DNA of 64,000 bases, taken from Romanomermis culicivorax (Eukaryota > Nematoda > Enoplea > Mermithida > Mermithidae). Below the pieces are notes generated by a model. That model was not told where the DNA came from. It was given only the letters and a program-made list of their open reading frames with translations, and did not search any database. Every line of letters begins with the position of its first letter. The first letter of the stretch is position 1. The translations under genes and the position numbers were made by a program. Location of the stretch: the NCBI GenBank assembly GCA_963922205.1, contig CAWUHX010000238.1, forward strand, positions 372,001 through 436,000, given 5' to 3'. Shown here in pieces: positions 1 to 11,151 of this stretch.

Positions 1-1
1 A

Positions 2-901
2 ACTGGCCCATTTGATAGAGTCGGTGTTGATTGCATGGGACCGTTACCCCTCACTGAAAATGGCAACCGGTTCATTGTCGTTTTCATCGATTATTTCACA
101 AAGTATGTAGAGGCATTCCCGACCCCTGACATCACTGCAGCCACTATTGCCAAGCTATTCGTAACCAAAATTGTTTGTCGTCATGGGTCCCCAAAAATCA
201 TCCATTGTGATCGTGGCACCGATTTCATATCCGATCTTTTTTCACGGATCACCAGTTTATGCAATACTCAGAAAATTCACACTACCCCATACCATCCCAT
301 TGCCAATGGGGAAGTTGAGCGTTGCAACCAAACCTTAGCCACCCGTATCCGCATGTACATCAATTCAAATCACACTGATTGGGATACTTATCTCCCATAT
401 GCTGTTTTTTCGATCAACATCCATAAAAATGATAGCACATCATATCCCCCATTTGAATTACTCCACGGTAGGCAAGCTAATCTGCCGTCAGATGCAGCTT
501 TAAATTTTTTCCCCACATCCTACATGGTTGACTTAGACGATTACGCCCTTCGTGTAAAATCGCATTTCACAGAAGCACTCTCAACCGTGCAGAAAAGTTT
601 GCAAAAAGCCCAAGCCCACTATACCCGTCAGTATAACAAGCACGCTCAGAACATACATTACAAGGCAGGAGATCTTATTCTCTACAAAAATCATTCGTGT
701 AAACAAGGGCTGACTCCCAAATTCCTCCCTCGCCAGAACAGGCCCTATACAGTTACAAATTTCATGTACCCTAACGTTACACTTAAACACCCCCATAAGA
801 ATATTACATTTACGGTGCATGTAAATGAGACAACCCCTTTCTACCCTCGAACAGCAACTATCGAATCTACCCCCACCCCTCCCCAACCTCGAAAGCCTTG
901 A
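2..901 (+). CDS. Ty3/gypsy retrotransposon integrase (C-terminal end of pol, 5' end outside window)
   Basis: This is the integrase that inserts retrotransposon cDNA into the genome. The frame is open from base 2. The RVE catalytic triad is visible: D in VGVDCMGP (codon 29-31), D in HCDRGTDF and E in NGEVERCNQ. The DFISDLF and TTPYHPIANG context is typical of Ty3/gypsy (Metaviridae-like) pol. The segment after about residue 200 is basic and resembles the C-terminal DNA-binding/GPY-type tail. The frame stops at 901, directly before the polypurine tract and 3' LTR, so nothing is missing at the 3' end and there is no env-like ORF after pol. No internal stop is present, so the copy is probably young. 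Protease, reverse transcriptase and RNase H would lie upstream of the window. Confidence 0.93.
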   Translation, partial: TGPFDRVGVDCMGPLPLTENGNRFIVVFIDYFTKYVEAFPTPDITAATIAKLFVTKIVCRHGSPKIIHCDRGTDFISDLFSRITSLCNTQKIHTTPYHPIANGEVERCNQTLATRIRMYINSNHTDWDTYLPYAVFSINIHKNDSTSYPPFELLHGRQANLPSDAALNFFPTSYMVDLDDYALRVKSHFTEALSTVQKSLQKAQAHYTRQYNKHAQNIHYKAGDLILYKNHSCKQGLTPKFLPRQNRPYTVTNFMYPNVTLKHPHKNITFTVHVNETTPFYPRTATIESTPTPPQPRKP

Positions 902-919
902 ACGAGGACGTTCAACTCC

Positions 920-932
920 GGAAGGAGGGAAA
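920..932 (+). other. Polypurine tract (plus-strand primer)
   Basis: A 13-base all-purine run (ggaaggagggaaa) ends immediately before the LTR TG. This is the standard position for plus-strand cDNA priming in LTR retrotransposons. Confidence 0.85.
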
Positions 933-1840
933 TGTAACGTACCTGCTAAAGCAGTACTGTAAATATGTAGCATACTGTATGTAATAGACATTTATTAGAT
1001 ATTATTTTATTTTTCACATTTTATCGTCTCAAGGGTGTCTGGGATTCACACCCAAACATTCCTACAAAATTACGTGAAGTACTTTATTTTGATCCGTTCA
1101 CACCCCGGTAGCCCAATTAAGATGCCCTAATTAATTTGCACAAACGGCAGCTGTTCCCCTAGAACCTACACTAAACTACACATTCCACAGCTACCGTAAT
1201 CCCCCGTAAAAATCGTAAACAACACCTGCACACAGTAAAATATGTAGAAGCCCCGCCGTACAGTAGTCTCAAGTGTAACGGTAGCGGCGGCCCCCACAAA
1301 ACATGTGTATACAGAGAAACCGATACAGGAAGTATGCACAGAAGCACAAAGGTGTGGCCAAGCCCACCGTAGAAAGCAAGCAAAGCACAGAAAGCATACA
1401 GTACCAGAAAAGCGTTAGAGAGGCGTAACTAAGAAAGCATAAAAAGCGTAGCCGGAAACGACGATTGGCGGAAGAAGATGGACAGAAGCTCGACCTCCCG
1501 CGACGCCCAGGGAGTGGCCAAAATCGCCGTATAAAAGCAGAAGCAAAGCGTGATTTAGTTAGTTGTTAGACTGTTGTAATCGTTTCGTTTTGATCCGCGG
1601 CCGTCCCCTTATTTGCAAGCAACCGTCTTCGAAAGCAATTAAACCGTGTCGTGTATTTTGTTATTTGCAAGCAACCGCGCCGCCCCCGTTTTATTTTGTC
1701 GACGTTCAAGCGACCGTCGATTACCCGTTGTTGTGTTGTAACCGTTCGCCCGCGCCCCCGTCCCGTTATTTGCCCCGCCGTATCGACCGATTGGTTAATT
1801 GGTTAGAAGTAAAGTACCTCACACAAATCTGGTCGTTACA
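933..1840 (+). repeat. 3' LTR of the gypsy element (908 bp)
   Basis: The LTR starts TGTAACG and ends CGTTACA, a 7-bp perfect terminal inverted repeat with canonical TG...CA ends. It contains a TATA box at 1530-1536. A C-rich 3' half (1600-1790) repeats a short ATTTGCAAGCAACCG motif at about 1611 and 1664, probably the R/U5 region. The 5' LTR lies outside the window, so LTR divergence and target duplication cannot be checked. Sequence after 1840 is a 95-bp tandem array, so the element sits at the edge of, or in, that array. Confidence 0.85.
1530..1536 (+). promoter_or_regulatory. TATA box in the gypsy LTR (U3)
   Basis: TATAAAA occurs about 600 bases into the LTR. It would place transcription start near 1560 and define the U3/R border. 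Inferred from sequence and position only. Confidence 0.6.
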
Positions 1841-1861
1841 CCGCAATGCGGTTGCGGTTTA

Positions 1862-2580
1862 GTGGGAATTCGACCGTTGGGAATTCAATGGACGCGGTCA
1901 CTTTACACAAAAAATTATCCCTGTGTAAGCAAGCGTATTTTCGTGATTAGTTGAGGCAAAAGGTTTTGCACAACGGGAAATTCAATGAATGCAGTTACTT
2001 TACACGAAAAAGCCTAGTGTAAACAAGAGTATTTCCGTGATTTTTTGGTGGAAGCAGTGGGGAATCGACTGCATGGAATACAATGAATGCATCACTTTAC
2101 ACAAAAAATATCGAAGGTACTCCTGTGGCTTTTTGGAGGAAAAAGTTTTTGCCAGTATGGAATTCGATGGAGGTGGTCATTTTACACTAAAAATTATCTG
2201 GGATGTAAATAAGCATATTTTTGTGATCATTTGGAGCAAGGGGTTTTGGGCCATGGGGTATTCAATGAATGTGGTCACTTTACACAAATAAAAATTATCT
2301 CGGGTTTGAACAAGCATATTTTTGTGATTTTTTGATGTAAGGGGGTTTTCGGCTGGGGGCAATTCAATAGATGTAACCACTTTACACACAAAGTTATATT
2401 GAGCGTAAACAAATGTATTACTGCGATTTTTAAGGGAAGAGGTTTCTGACCATATGGAATTCAATCGACACAATTACTTCACACAAAAAGATTGTTCTGT
2501 GTGTAAACAAAGATATTTCTGAGGTTTTTTAGATTGAGGATTTCCTGGTGATGGTGGATTCAATGGAAATGACACTTTAT
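1862..2580. repeat. Tandem array A, about 95-bp unit, 8 degenerate copies
   Basis: The unit runs: GGGAATTCAATGgATGCaGTC, then ACTTTACACaAAAAATTATCCC, then GTGTAAACAAGCGTATTTcTGCGATTTTTTGG, then a GGAAGGGGTTTT segment. Copies are marked by the TTTACAC motif at about 1900, 2000, 2095, 2183, 2280, 2380, 2478 (TTCACAC) and 2573. The same unit forms a longer array at 33.6-34.8 kb, so this is a dispersed mobile satellite and not a local expansion. No long ORF is shared by the copies. Confidence 0.85.
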
Positions 2581-3010
2581 ACTCTGTTTGCTATGTATTT
2601 TAAATTATATGTGGACACATCTTTTACTTTTACTGAAAGTGAGAATTGTTTTTTATTGTTTCTTTGATGAGAAGATGACAAAATTTGAAAGTTAAATGTG
2701 CTTCTATGAAGGTTGTCATGCATGGCTTTTGCCCCCTAAAAAGAGGTGGACTAGTTAATTAGAAAATGCCCCAATTTGGCAGAAGAAAGAAGAATATACT
2801 TGCTTGGATAGTCGCCAAGCTAGAAAAAGAAGTGAACTAGATTTTTGAGAACTCATGCTAGAAAATGGAAAAAATTCACTATTATTATATCGAATTTTGA
2901 TTCTTTCTCTAAAAATTATTCTATGTCTGCAAAAAAGTATATTCTGCAGCTGAGTGCGCCAACACACTTTCGAACCAAACATGTGCATCTCCAAAATTTT
3001 GAGGAGGGTA
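2581..3010. repeat. Dispersed repeat flank following tandem array A
   Basis: The sequence directly after the array matches that after the second array (34.82-35.20 kb). Shared blocks include TCTTTTACTT, CTGAAAGTGAGAATT, CTAGATTTTTGAGAACT and AAAGTATATTCTGCAGCTGAG. A third, inverted partial copy lies at 36.68-36.90 kb. Array plus flank therefore behave as one mobile unit. ORFs here are short and not conserved between copies. Confidence 0.75.
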
Positions 3011-3158
3011 CAGGGGTGGACCGTGTTTTTTTGGCAGTTTTGAGACAAAAAATTCAAAAAAAGTTGACAAAATTTTTTTTTTCATAACACATTTTCCAGT
3101 TTCAAAACTCTTGGGATGGTTTGTAACCCCATGTCTTCCCTGACACATATGTCACATG

Positions 3159-4267
3159 CAGAGCTGTGCGCAGAGCGAGATTTTGCACTCTGCTCCGCTC
3201 CGCCTATAACTAACAATAAATCCGCTCCACTCTGCCAGCTTCACTATCCGCTTCGCTCTACATTTATTTTACACAATTTATTTTACTATTTTACAAAAAT
3301 TTACGAAATGGGACATACTGGTTTATGATACACACTCGAGAAATTTTAAGTAGTCTAGTACCAAAAACGGGCGTAAATCCATGGTGCAGTAGAACAATGC
3401 GGCATCTGATATTCTTTTCTTGAATTCAGTGGGCAAATCAGTTTTCGGGTTTGAAAAGTACATATCCAACTTGTTTGATGAACTTGCCAGATTGCAAATT
3501 TTGATATGATTACGTAATGCTGACGTCCCACTTTCGTGATCATCAGCTTGTAGAAAACAGGCACATTGATTGCATCTGACGTATCCTGGATAAAAATGTT
3601 TTAAGATTGCTTTCTTCATTTATGGCATACCCATAGGTTTTCTGGCATCGTCAATAAGCTCTTTGAAACTTTTCCACGCATCACTTTTCGCGTTTTTCTT
3701 TTCTGCCCACTAAAAGCAGATTTGTGTTGAGCGATTATTCTACGTAGGTACCCAATATCATTCTATTTGTTACTTTCCACTCCTTGGTTCGAATTTTGGA
3801 TCTTATTTCAGTATTAGTGTACTTTTCTCTATATGTCTTTTTGCGAGAAGCAGCATTATCGCTTTGTTCTGTTTGAATAGCCAAATTTTCCATGTGCTCA
3901 ATTTAGAATTTATAATATCAAATAAAATATCTGAAAAAAGCATTAATATGGAAAAATTGGAATTTATCCTGAAAATATGAAAAACAGAACATAAATATGA
4001 ATAGTTTAATGAAGATCGTAAACAATTCTGATGATAGATAGTTACTGTCCTCTTCAGAGGTCCATTTTCAAACAAGTAAAATTAATCGGCTTTCATATTT
4101 TCAAGATTTTTGTCACAAAGGCATGATAATATCTGCTCCAATCCCCTCCACCAACTTAAATATCCACTCGGCTCCAGCAACTTAAATATCTGCTCCGCTC
4201 CACTCCGTTTGCAGATATGCTGATAGGCAGATGCAGAGTGGATAAATCCGCTCCGCGCACAGCTCTG
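3159..4267. mobile_element. hAT DNA transposon (1,109 bp) with 8-bp target duplication
   Basis: The terminal inverted repeats are CAGAGCTGTGCGC (3159) and GCGCACAGCTCTG (ending 4267). They are flanked by a perfect 8-bp duplication GTCACATG at 3151-3158 and 4268-4275, the hallmark of the hAT superfamily. Subterminal GCTCCGCTCC-type motifs recur at both ends (3190-3260 and 4130-4260). Inside lies a minus-strand BED-finger transposase fragment. About 1.1 kb is far below an autonomous hAT, so this is an internally deleted copy. Confidence 0.9.
3323..3710 (-). pseudogene. hAT transposase N-terminal fragment with BED zinc finger
   Basis: The minus-strand reading contains a BED finger: CNQCACF, followed after a linker by the H-x4-C-type ligands in NHIKIC. 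Next comes a segment starting DLPTEFKKRISDAALFYC, like the start of hAT transposase cores. About 30 in-frame residues precede the first methionine at 3619 and are separated from it by a TAA, so the frame is broken. The catalytic core and dimerisation domain are absent. It sits inside the hAT terminal repeats and is clearly the remnant of that element's own transposase. Confidence 0.75.
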
Positions 4268-4275
4268 GTCACATG

Positions 4276-5552
4276 CTGCTACTCACGTGATTTTACAGTA
4301 TATTCGATTATCTACAGTATGCTCATTTTATTTACTATACACACGTGTTTGTCTATATCCATGTTCATGTCATTTTTGTAGCTATTTTCTACTTCTCTTA
4401 TCAACTATAACAAACAGGGTCTGCATCCCTTTTATTGCCTTCTTCCCTAAGCTCTCACAGGAATGCACGAGCACTGGCCTCTTCTCTACTGGAAAGGCCA
4501 GTGTAAACTACTTTCGGCCTTCAACTCGATCAGTGTCTTCCCCTGCAAGGACCATCAAGGATTACTGTAGCCGCCTCCTCCTACGATACTCTGAAGCAGC
4601 CAACACACCCACTTCAACTGGTATAAATGTCGAGTCTGCCCTTGTGCACTCGTATTTTGATACTTCAGCCTTTTCCCCACACCACTCATTAACTTGTTAC
4701 ATTTTATCACAACCATAATTATGTTTTATTATAATTAAAAGAGACCAATTTGCATTGCCATCCTTCAGTAAGTGTATTTTCTCTATATGTCAGCAAGTAG
4801 AGTGGGCCCACAATTCTCCCCTTCTCCTGTGTTGTTATACCCTTTCTGTACTGCTTTGGGTTTCTCCCCCGCAGTACTCCCAGACAGGACCCTCCCAGTC
4901 CAGAACCTTTCCTCTTGTTTGTTTTCTTTTTCTTTCCTTGGTGTAGAAAAGTATGGTATTTGTTTAACGATGAAACCTTATTTGTTGAGATTCCGTGAAA
5001 GAATAAAAAACAAGATTTGATTAAAATGTGGCCTGATGACGTGCAAGATTTTAATAAACAATGCCTTCGAATAGATGGTGCCCTCTAATAAATGGCGCAC
5101 CAAATGGACCCAAAAAATAATAAATGGCGTGCCGTTTATTGGAATAATTACGGTACGCTGAGTTTATGTTTAGCACAGTTCTAGATACAATAAAAACATG
5201 AAAACTTTCATCTTCCAGGCAGAACATAAAACATTCCTCAAAGTTTCCCTGTCAAACTAACCACTAAATTTGCCGATTAACTAACTAAGTGCATAATGTA
5301 AGAAAAAGATAATTTAATAAGTTCTTTTTGGAAGTACCAACATGAAGCATGATTTCGTGAGTTGATTGTACAATAAAAGCAGATTATCAGAATTGATGAA
5401 CTCACACATTAGTTTACTACAAACAAAGCAACATTTATCAACGGTGCTAATGAAATATTATTTCATTGTCAACTCTTGCCTTATCTTTTTCCAGCGGTTT
5501 CGAAACAGACAGGCCAATTGTTGACGAGAACTGCTCAAGATTGCACTCTGGG
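4276..5552. other. Non-coding interval, no gene recognised
   Basis: Short ORFs here (for example 4287-4718 +) have no recognisable domain and ordinary intergenic composition. A small repeat of AATAAATGGCGYGCC is present near 5085-5135. No RNA gene was seen. Confidence 0.5.
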
Positions 5553-6320
5553 CCCTGGTGCATAAAACGTTTTCATAAGTAATAAGTTATGAATTCACAA
5601 GTTATAGGCCTAAATTATGTTGTATAAAACAATAAGTAATAAGTAAAAATCCATGAGTGTTTCATAAGTGATTTTCACATTATGTGGCATAAAACTCATT
5701 AGTTCATAAGTTATTAGTCCGTTTACTCATGAAAAATTGCTCAAATTTTCAATAACCCAGCACGAGCAATGTTATAAGTAAGAGGTGTTTTCCTTTTTGT
5801 TGAACAGCTTGTTCCGCTATACTTGATTCGTCAAATGATGATGATGATCTAAATACTGTTGTTGCTTGTCGGCAATGCCGTGTATTCAGACTGAAAATAA
5901 AAGTTGACTCAAATTTCAACAAGAACATATCAAGGTCCCGTTTAACTGATGAACGTGTAACAATGCTGGTTGAGAGTTTACAGGAATTTATTAAGCATCC
6001 ATCTTGTCGGAATTTGGCTTCATCGCTAACACAACAGATACATCTATCCTTGCAGTATTCAGCCACAAATGGAAATTTTGATATGATTGGCGAAGCTCAT
6101 GGCATACATGAATCAACCATCTGTCACGCGCTACTCAGATTTGTTGATGTTGTGAAGGATAACTCCGTAAAGCAAATGATTAAATGGCTGGACAATTTCC
6201 GAAAAAAAGCAGCAACGATTTTCTCAAAATTGCTAATTTACTATGCATGATCGGATGCGTGGACTGCAGTCATTTTGAAATTATTTTCATAAGAGTTTTA
6301 TGCAACACATTTTCAATTGA
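5553..6320 (+). mobile_element. PIF/Harbinger DNA transposon remnant
   Basis: The left end reads GGGCCCTGGTGCATAAAAC and the right end GTTTTATGCAACACA, imperfect inverted repeats. TTCATAAG motifs just inside both ends (5570-5740 and 6287-6297) strengthen the pairing. A Harbinger-like transposase fragment lies between. I could not settle the 3-bp target duplication. At about 770 bp it is an internally deleted copy. Confidence 0.55.
5880..6247 (+). pseudogene. HARBI1-like (PIF/Harbinger) transposase fragment
   Basis: The frame from about 5880 to the stop at 6248-6250 resembles the N-terminal helix-turn-helix part of PIF/Harbinger nucleases. It has an RSRLTDERVTML segment, then IHLSLQYSATNGNFDMIGEA, then HGIHESTICHALLRFVDVV. 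This matches the familiar pattern of ALRF-A-GSF, GV-S-STV and hydrophobic helix. The DDE nuclease half is missing. Family assignment rests on this pattern only, with no search made. Confidence 0.6.
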
Positions 6321-6496
6321 CGTTAGAAGGTTGGATTGAATTGACGTTAGGTTGGAGTAAAGGGACAGCCATGATGTACAATTTAAATTTGAAATCTTTT
6401 CATGTGGGCATACTCAACTAAGTTATGAAGTTTACTGTAGGAAATATTGCACCATATTAGTATTTTTGTACAAGCGGAATGAACAAAACGGATTTG

Positions 6497-6781
6497 TCAT
6501 TGCTCAATAGGATTATAGGGTACAGTAACTTCGGCATAACTATCCCTGAACCTTCCCCTCGCCTGTTCTTTGGTCACTTCGGGTGGCAAATCAACGTTCA
6601 AAATGTGCATCCTCCGTTGATTGTTGGGCACAATGTGGCAATATTCGGCCGGTGTAGCATCCTCCATGGTGAAAATATGGTCATCTTTTGAACGATATTT
6701 GTGCGTTTGAGCTGAAAAGTTGGAAATTTCTTGCTGTACAAGATCAGAATAGGAAATTTGTTTCACCACCGCTACCCATGA
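6497..6781 (-). CDS. Hypothetical ORF or exon, unrecognised
   Basis: A clean minus-strand frame of about 90 codons ends at 6497. It has balanced, charged composition (for example THKYRSKDDHIFTMEDATPA and VDLPPEVTKEQARGRFRDSY) unlike the low-complexity ORFs around it. There is no confident start; the frame continues upstream to a TGA near 6840. It could be an exon of a host gene, or part of the transposon debris next to the Harbinger remnant. No function can be assigned. Confidence 0.25.
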   Translation of the reverse strand, partial: SWVAVVKQISYSDLVQQEISNFSAQTHKYRSKDDHIFTMEDATPAEYCHIVPNNQRRMHILNVDLPPEVTKEQARGRFRDSYAEVTVPYNPIEQ

Positions 6782-6799
6782 ACAGAAATCGGACTTCCA

Positions 6800-7559
6800 A
6801 TGTGGAATTATATCAAGAGAAATTTCAGCGCATGCTCACTGAAGGTCAAAACTAACCACTAAGGATATTTCCCACCGGAATCGTTAGTCGATAAAGTGAA
6901 AACTTCCGGGTTGTACTGAAGAAATTGCAACTTGATTTTTTTCTTCTCATCCGGATTTAAATAGAATTTAAAGGGACTGGCGCGCAAACAATCGAATTCT
7001 GTCACTTTCAACTACAAATAATGTGGAAAATTGACAGGAGTCTGTTTTTTACAAAATACTTGTAAATAAAAACTGACATAAATTAGCACTGGTGCTGATA
7101 TGTTTTACACAAAGCTTTGCAGTAGTACTTGAGCACTTTTAGCCACCCTAAATTTGTTCAATGTTTCAAGGTGTAAGGTATATAGAGCGTGTATGTATAT
7201 GCAATGTACACTAGCTAGTTCCGGCAAGTTTTACTGCCTAAAAAATATTTTTGACACTGTAAGTATCCAAGTGTAAACTTGGATGTGTTATAGAATAAAT
7301 GCAGAAAAACACCATTCTTTGTACACTCAGTGCACAGCTATCAGAATGAATTTCATTAAGATAATGGACGGGGGCTATTCACCCGCCCATGGCCCCGCAC
7401 TGTCATACCTGTAAGAGGTCCGACCTGTTTGTGGGAGGAGGGTAAACCCGATATTTTGGGGTGGGATTTCAAAAAAAGTCAACAATTTTCCCAAAAAGGC
7501 CAAAAAAGACATTTTGTGTCAATTTGTCATAATTTTTTTGAGTAAGGAGGGGTGTGTTG
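6800..7559. other. Non-coding interval, no gene recognised
   Basis: No convincing ORF or repeat boundary was seen. A GC-richer patch at 7365-7450 has no identified function. Confidence 0.4.
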
Positions 7560-8487
7560 AGGGCCTGTTATACTTCACCGCGGGATAGCACGCGGCACCG
7601 TAAGGCGGGGCTTTTTTACTTTTGGATTTTTCTCTTCTCGAAAAATGTGTATTGCTCGTCTCGACAAATGTGAAATACAAAAAATGGGAAAAAGATGAAA
7701 AATACGAAAAAATCGAAAAAGAAAAAGCGCAAAAGAAAACTAAAAATCAATCGTTCCTGCACAGTGCAGATAGAAGCTTGCAAAAAAGCCAAGTCTAAAG
7801 ATTTTGGGCTCTTGCTTCAATTTTTGCTTCTCATTCCAACGATTGACAGCTCTTGAACTGCTGGGAAATATCAATTTATATAAATTGATTTTGAAAAATT
7901 GAATATATATCCACAATTATTCATTCACATATGTGGTATATACAGGACCCAGATCTGATCTGGGTCCCGTCGGACCTGCTCTTTAGGGATCAGATTCAAA
8001 GTGGATCCATCCTTTCCCTAGTATTCGGGAAACCGGGACATTCAGGGAATAGGGACTAATGCACTTTTCGGGGAAATAGGAAATTTATTCATTATTTGGG
8101 AAATCGGGACCTACGGGGAATATGGACTTTCGGACAATCGGGAAAAGAGATGTTGGGGGAATAAAGACACAACCAAAATGTGGGAGTACACTTGGTGTAG
8201 GCACATTTCTACACCTAGTTTGCATTTTCATATTTTTTACACATTGATGTCTTCATTGCAAATTGAGTGATCAACTTCTTAGTAAATCTTCATTGAAAAT
8301 TAAGTAATCAATTTGGTAAAATAATTTGACAAGTGTCAGAATTCACCACTCAAGTGAAAAATATGATTCCACTACATGTATAGTTGTCACAGTATGCGAC
8401 AATGTGTTACAACAACAGTATGCTGCAAGTTTTCAACACATGGGGTCGGCGCGGTACGTACCGCCCGGTGAAGTATGACAGGGCCTT
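7560..8487. mobile_element. Non-autonomous DNA transposon with 20-bp-class TIRs
   Basis: The left end GGGCCTGTTATACTTCACCG (7561) pairs with the right end CGGTGAAGTATGACAGGGCC (8466-8485). The interior has no transposase. The inner segment 7600-8180 occurs in reverse orientation at 42.19-42.83 kb, so the family is multi-copy. A run of short CGGGAAA/GGGGAATA motifs occupies 7990-8160. The target duplication is not clear. Confidence 0.75.
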
Positions 8488-10805
8488 TACTTTGGGACAA
8501 ATAGTGGTCATTACACTAACATCAGTTTACACTATTTTATTCTTCGCCTATACACGCACATAGTATATACCTTACACGTTAAAAAACTATCTCGTCTACC
8601 TACACCTTATGCCCCACACACCTTATACGTTAAAAAGCAAAAATTCAGGGGTCACTAAAGTGCAAAAGTGCCGAATTTTTTTACTCGAATGTTTGAGTAA
8701 GATGCTCATAAGTTTTCGGTTGTGCATTGGTATCCCGAATGATAGACATACCTAAAATGTCATTATCCTGAATAATGCATAATTCTCGTTATTCAGAATA
8801 CACATTTTTCTCTTCATGTTGTTAACTCTCATTTGGGCCGAACTTCCTAAAAATTTCCGAAGGGCTTGGTTTACAGAGAAATTTTTTTTAATCGTGAACA
8901 CTGATGTTCAGGAAACTGATACATTTGGGATACTGATCAAATCTTCACTCCTATAAAGATCAATAAAGTGTCTAAAATAAAAATCATAAAAAATCTATAT
9001 CATACGTACTTGCTATACACTGTTCCTATCCACACGCGTTTCAATTGACGAATTTGAAAATATGGTTTTCCACAAAAGCTACGCTACACTTTTGGTGACG
9101 AATTTTCGAGCTTTCAAAAATTGTACGCGCCGACCTGTCGACTTACTTCACAAACCACTTTCGCACTACCCGTATTGGTCAAAAAAATTCCTGTTTCGGC
9201 TGGTAGCCGAGCGAATTGAACCAAGGCCGTCTGGATTCCGATCGTACAAATTGAATATGATGCAGAAAATTTTTGTGAGTTGTTCCATGTCCCTAAAGCC
9301 GGGTATATACTTACCAGTACGCACGTGCGCCGCCGATTTTTGAGCGGGCCCCGCAATTTGCGGCCCGGAAATCGAACGCACAATCGTGCACCGCATTGCG
9401 GGTGCCGGGCGAAAAAGTTGCGGGACCCAACAATTTTGCGCGTGCGGGCAAGTAGAAACCATTTCTACTTTTTTGCACATCTGTAATTCATGCGATCAGT
9501 AACCACCGCCGCAGTACAGTAAAGTATTGTTTTTTGCCCATGGCGCACGATTGAACTTCATTTTCGAGCACTCCGATGGCGCGATGCGATCGCATGCGAA
9601 GATTTTTAGCTTCTTTCTGAAACGGGGGAAAACGTTGGACTGCTTCCCAACTTGGGAAAAACATTTTCGGATGCACGGTGGAAATATCGAAAAAATTACG
9701 TGCGGAAAATACATGGCTACTGTGCCTGGCGCGCTTTAAAAGGCAATGTCATACGTTCGGGGGAGGGGCACCGTTTTTTCCCTCAAATGGGGTGTTTTGA
9801 GGAAAAAAATTTCGAAATGAGGAAAAAAATTTTGGGTATGGTTCCCATTGAGCAAAAAATTTTGGGGACTTCAAAACCAAAAAGATGCTTTTTGGTCAAA
9901 ATTTGCGCTTCGCGCCAGTCATGGGTAAAATGATAACTATTTTCTATCAGGCGCGGCCGTTAGCATATGTACTTCGACTTACTAATTAATGCTCAACAGT
10001 TTCCATCAATCAAGTTAGCTCGTTTCATTTTCTAATCGTTAACAGCCCATTATGTCGCCCAAAATTGAGATTTTTCATCAATTCTCTCAATTTTTCCTCT
10101 TGACGCTTGGAATTTTTTAAACGTTTGCAACCTGGACATTTGAGTTTATTGGAGATGGAAATTGAACCACTGAAATTTCAATAGAACGGATAAATTCCTG
10201 AGAACTCTATCGTTAACATGCTTTACATGCTCCTGTGGAACACCATATATTCTTCATGAGCTCATTTTTAACAAACATAACCAGAATTTTCTCAATTTTT
10301 TCCTCATTTTTGTAGGTTTCTGACTCCAAATACAACAAAATGCTTGGGTATGCTCTTAAAATGCATAAAAAAGCATCCATAGGAAAATGAGGTAAAAAAT
10401 TTCGGGTCCGGTTCTCATGTGGAAAAAATCTTCGAGGAAAAAAAACGGTGGGGAGGCGTGCCATAGGAAGCCCCGGCATGGGCAGATATAGGGTGCCCAC
10501 CCTGGCTGGGGTCATCGTACACCTATGTATAGGGACTCCCCTTGAGCCAAATTTTTACACGAAAATGTTCGAATTTTGTCATTTTTTTAGTGACTGATTT
10601 TTGGTTAAAAATGACTGATTTTTCGTCAAAAATTAGTCATATTTTCGAAAATTTGACTAATTTGTGCCGAAAGTGATCCTTTTATGCTTTTTTAAGACAA
10701 AAGTACGATTTGTTCACCCATTTTTTCGTAATCTTCTTTTATGCAAAAAACATTTTCTGTACCACGGGGAGTGGACTCTACTCTACCCCAGACATGTAAT
10801 AGGGG
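8488..10805. other. Intergenic repeats, no gene recognised
   Basis: ORFs on both strands at 9062-9940 overlap one another and lack domains. A GC-rich block at 9298-9470 looks like decayed short-element sequence. Blocks containing CACCGTTTTTT at about 9768 and, inverted, at 10432-10455 may be the ends of an element of about 0.7 kb, but the pairing is weak. Confidence 0.4.
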
Positions 10806-10892
10806 GTAGGGGGGAAGCAGCCCAGCCCTGGGTGCAGGCGGGTGCAGGCGAACCCCCGCCTGCACCCAAGGCTGGGCTGCTTCCCCCCCCAT
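10806..10892. repeat. GC-rich long hairpin
   Basis: The segment from GGGGGGAAGCAGCCCAGCC through CTGGGTGCAGGCGGG pairs with its reverse complement ending GGCTGGGCTGCTTCCCCCC, leaving a loop of about 10 bases. The stem is about 34 bp with one bulge. Flanking G-rich (10800) and C-rich (10885-10915) stretches extend the symmetry. It is probably the core of a small palindromic element. Confidence 0.75.
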
Positions 10893-11151
10893 CCACCCCT
10901 AAACTTGACCCCCCTCGATTTTTGGGAACACTTCGAAAAAAATCGAACTTTTTCCACATTTTTTTATCGAAAACACACGAAATTTTTGGGTACCTGGGAG
11001 TTGGCTCGGATCCCCCCTAAAAAAGTCGTTTTCCTCAGTCCCCTGAGTGCTATTACATGCATCTGCAATGTTTTTATTGTTTGGCCATGCTCATATGTTT
11101 TATATTTTGGTTGTCATTTATTTTTATATTTCTTGGAGTATTTTTTAGGAA

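Noticed and set aside
581-991. 136-codon minus-strand frame
   Set aside because: Antisense shadow of the gypsy integrase.
9062-9939. Seven overlapping frames on both strands
   Set aside because: All three frames per strand are open by GC-rich composition; none has a domain or splice support.
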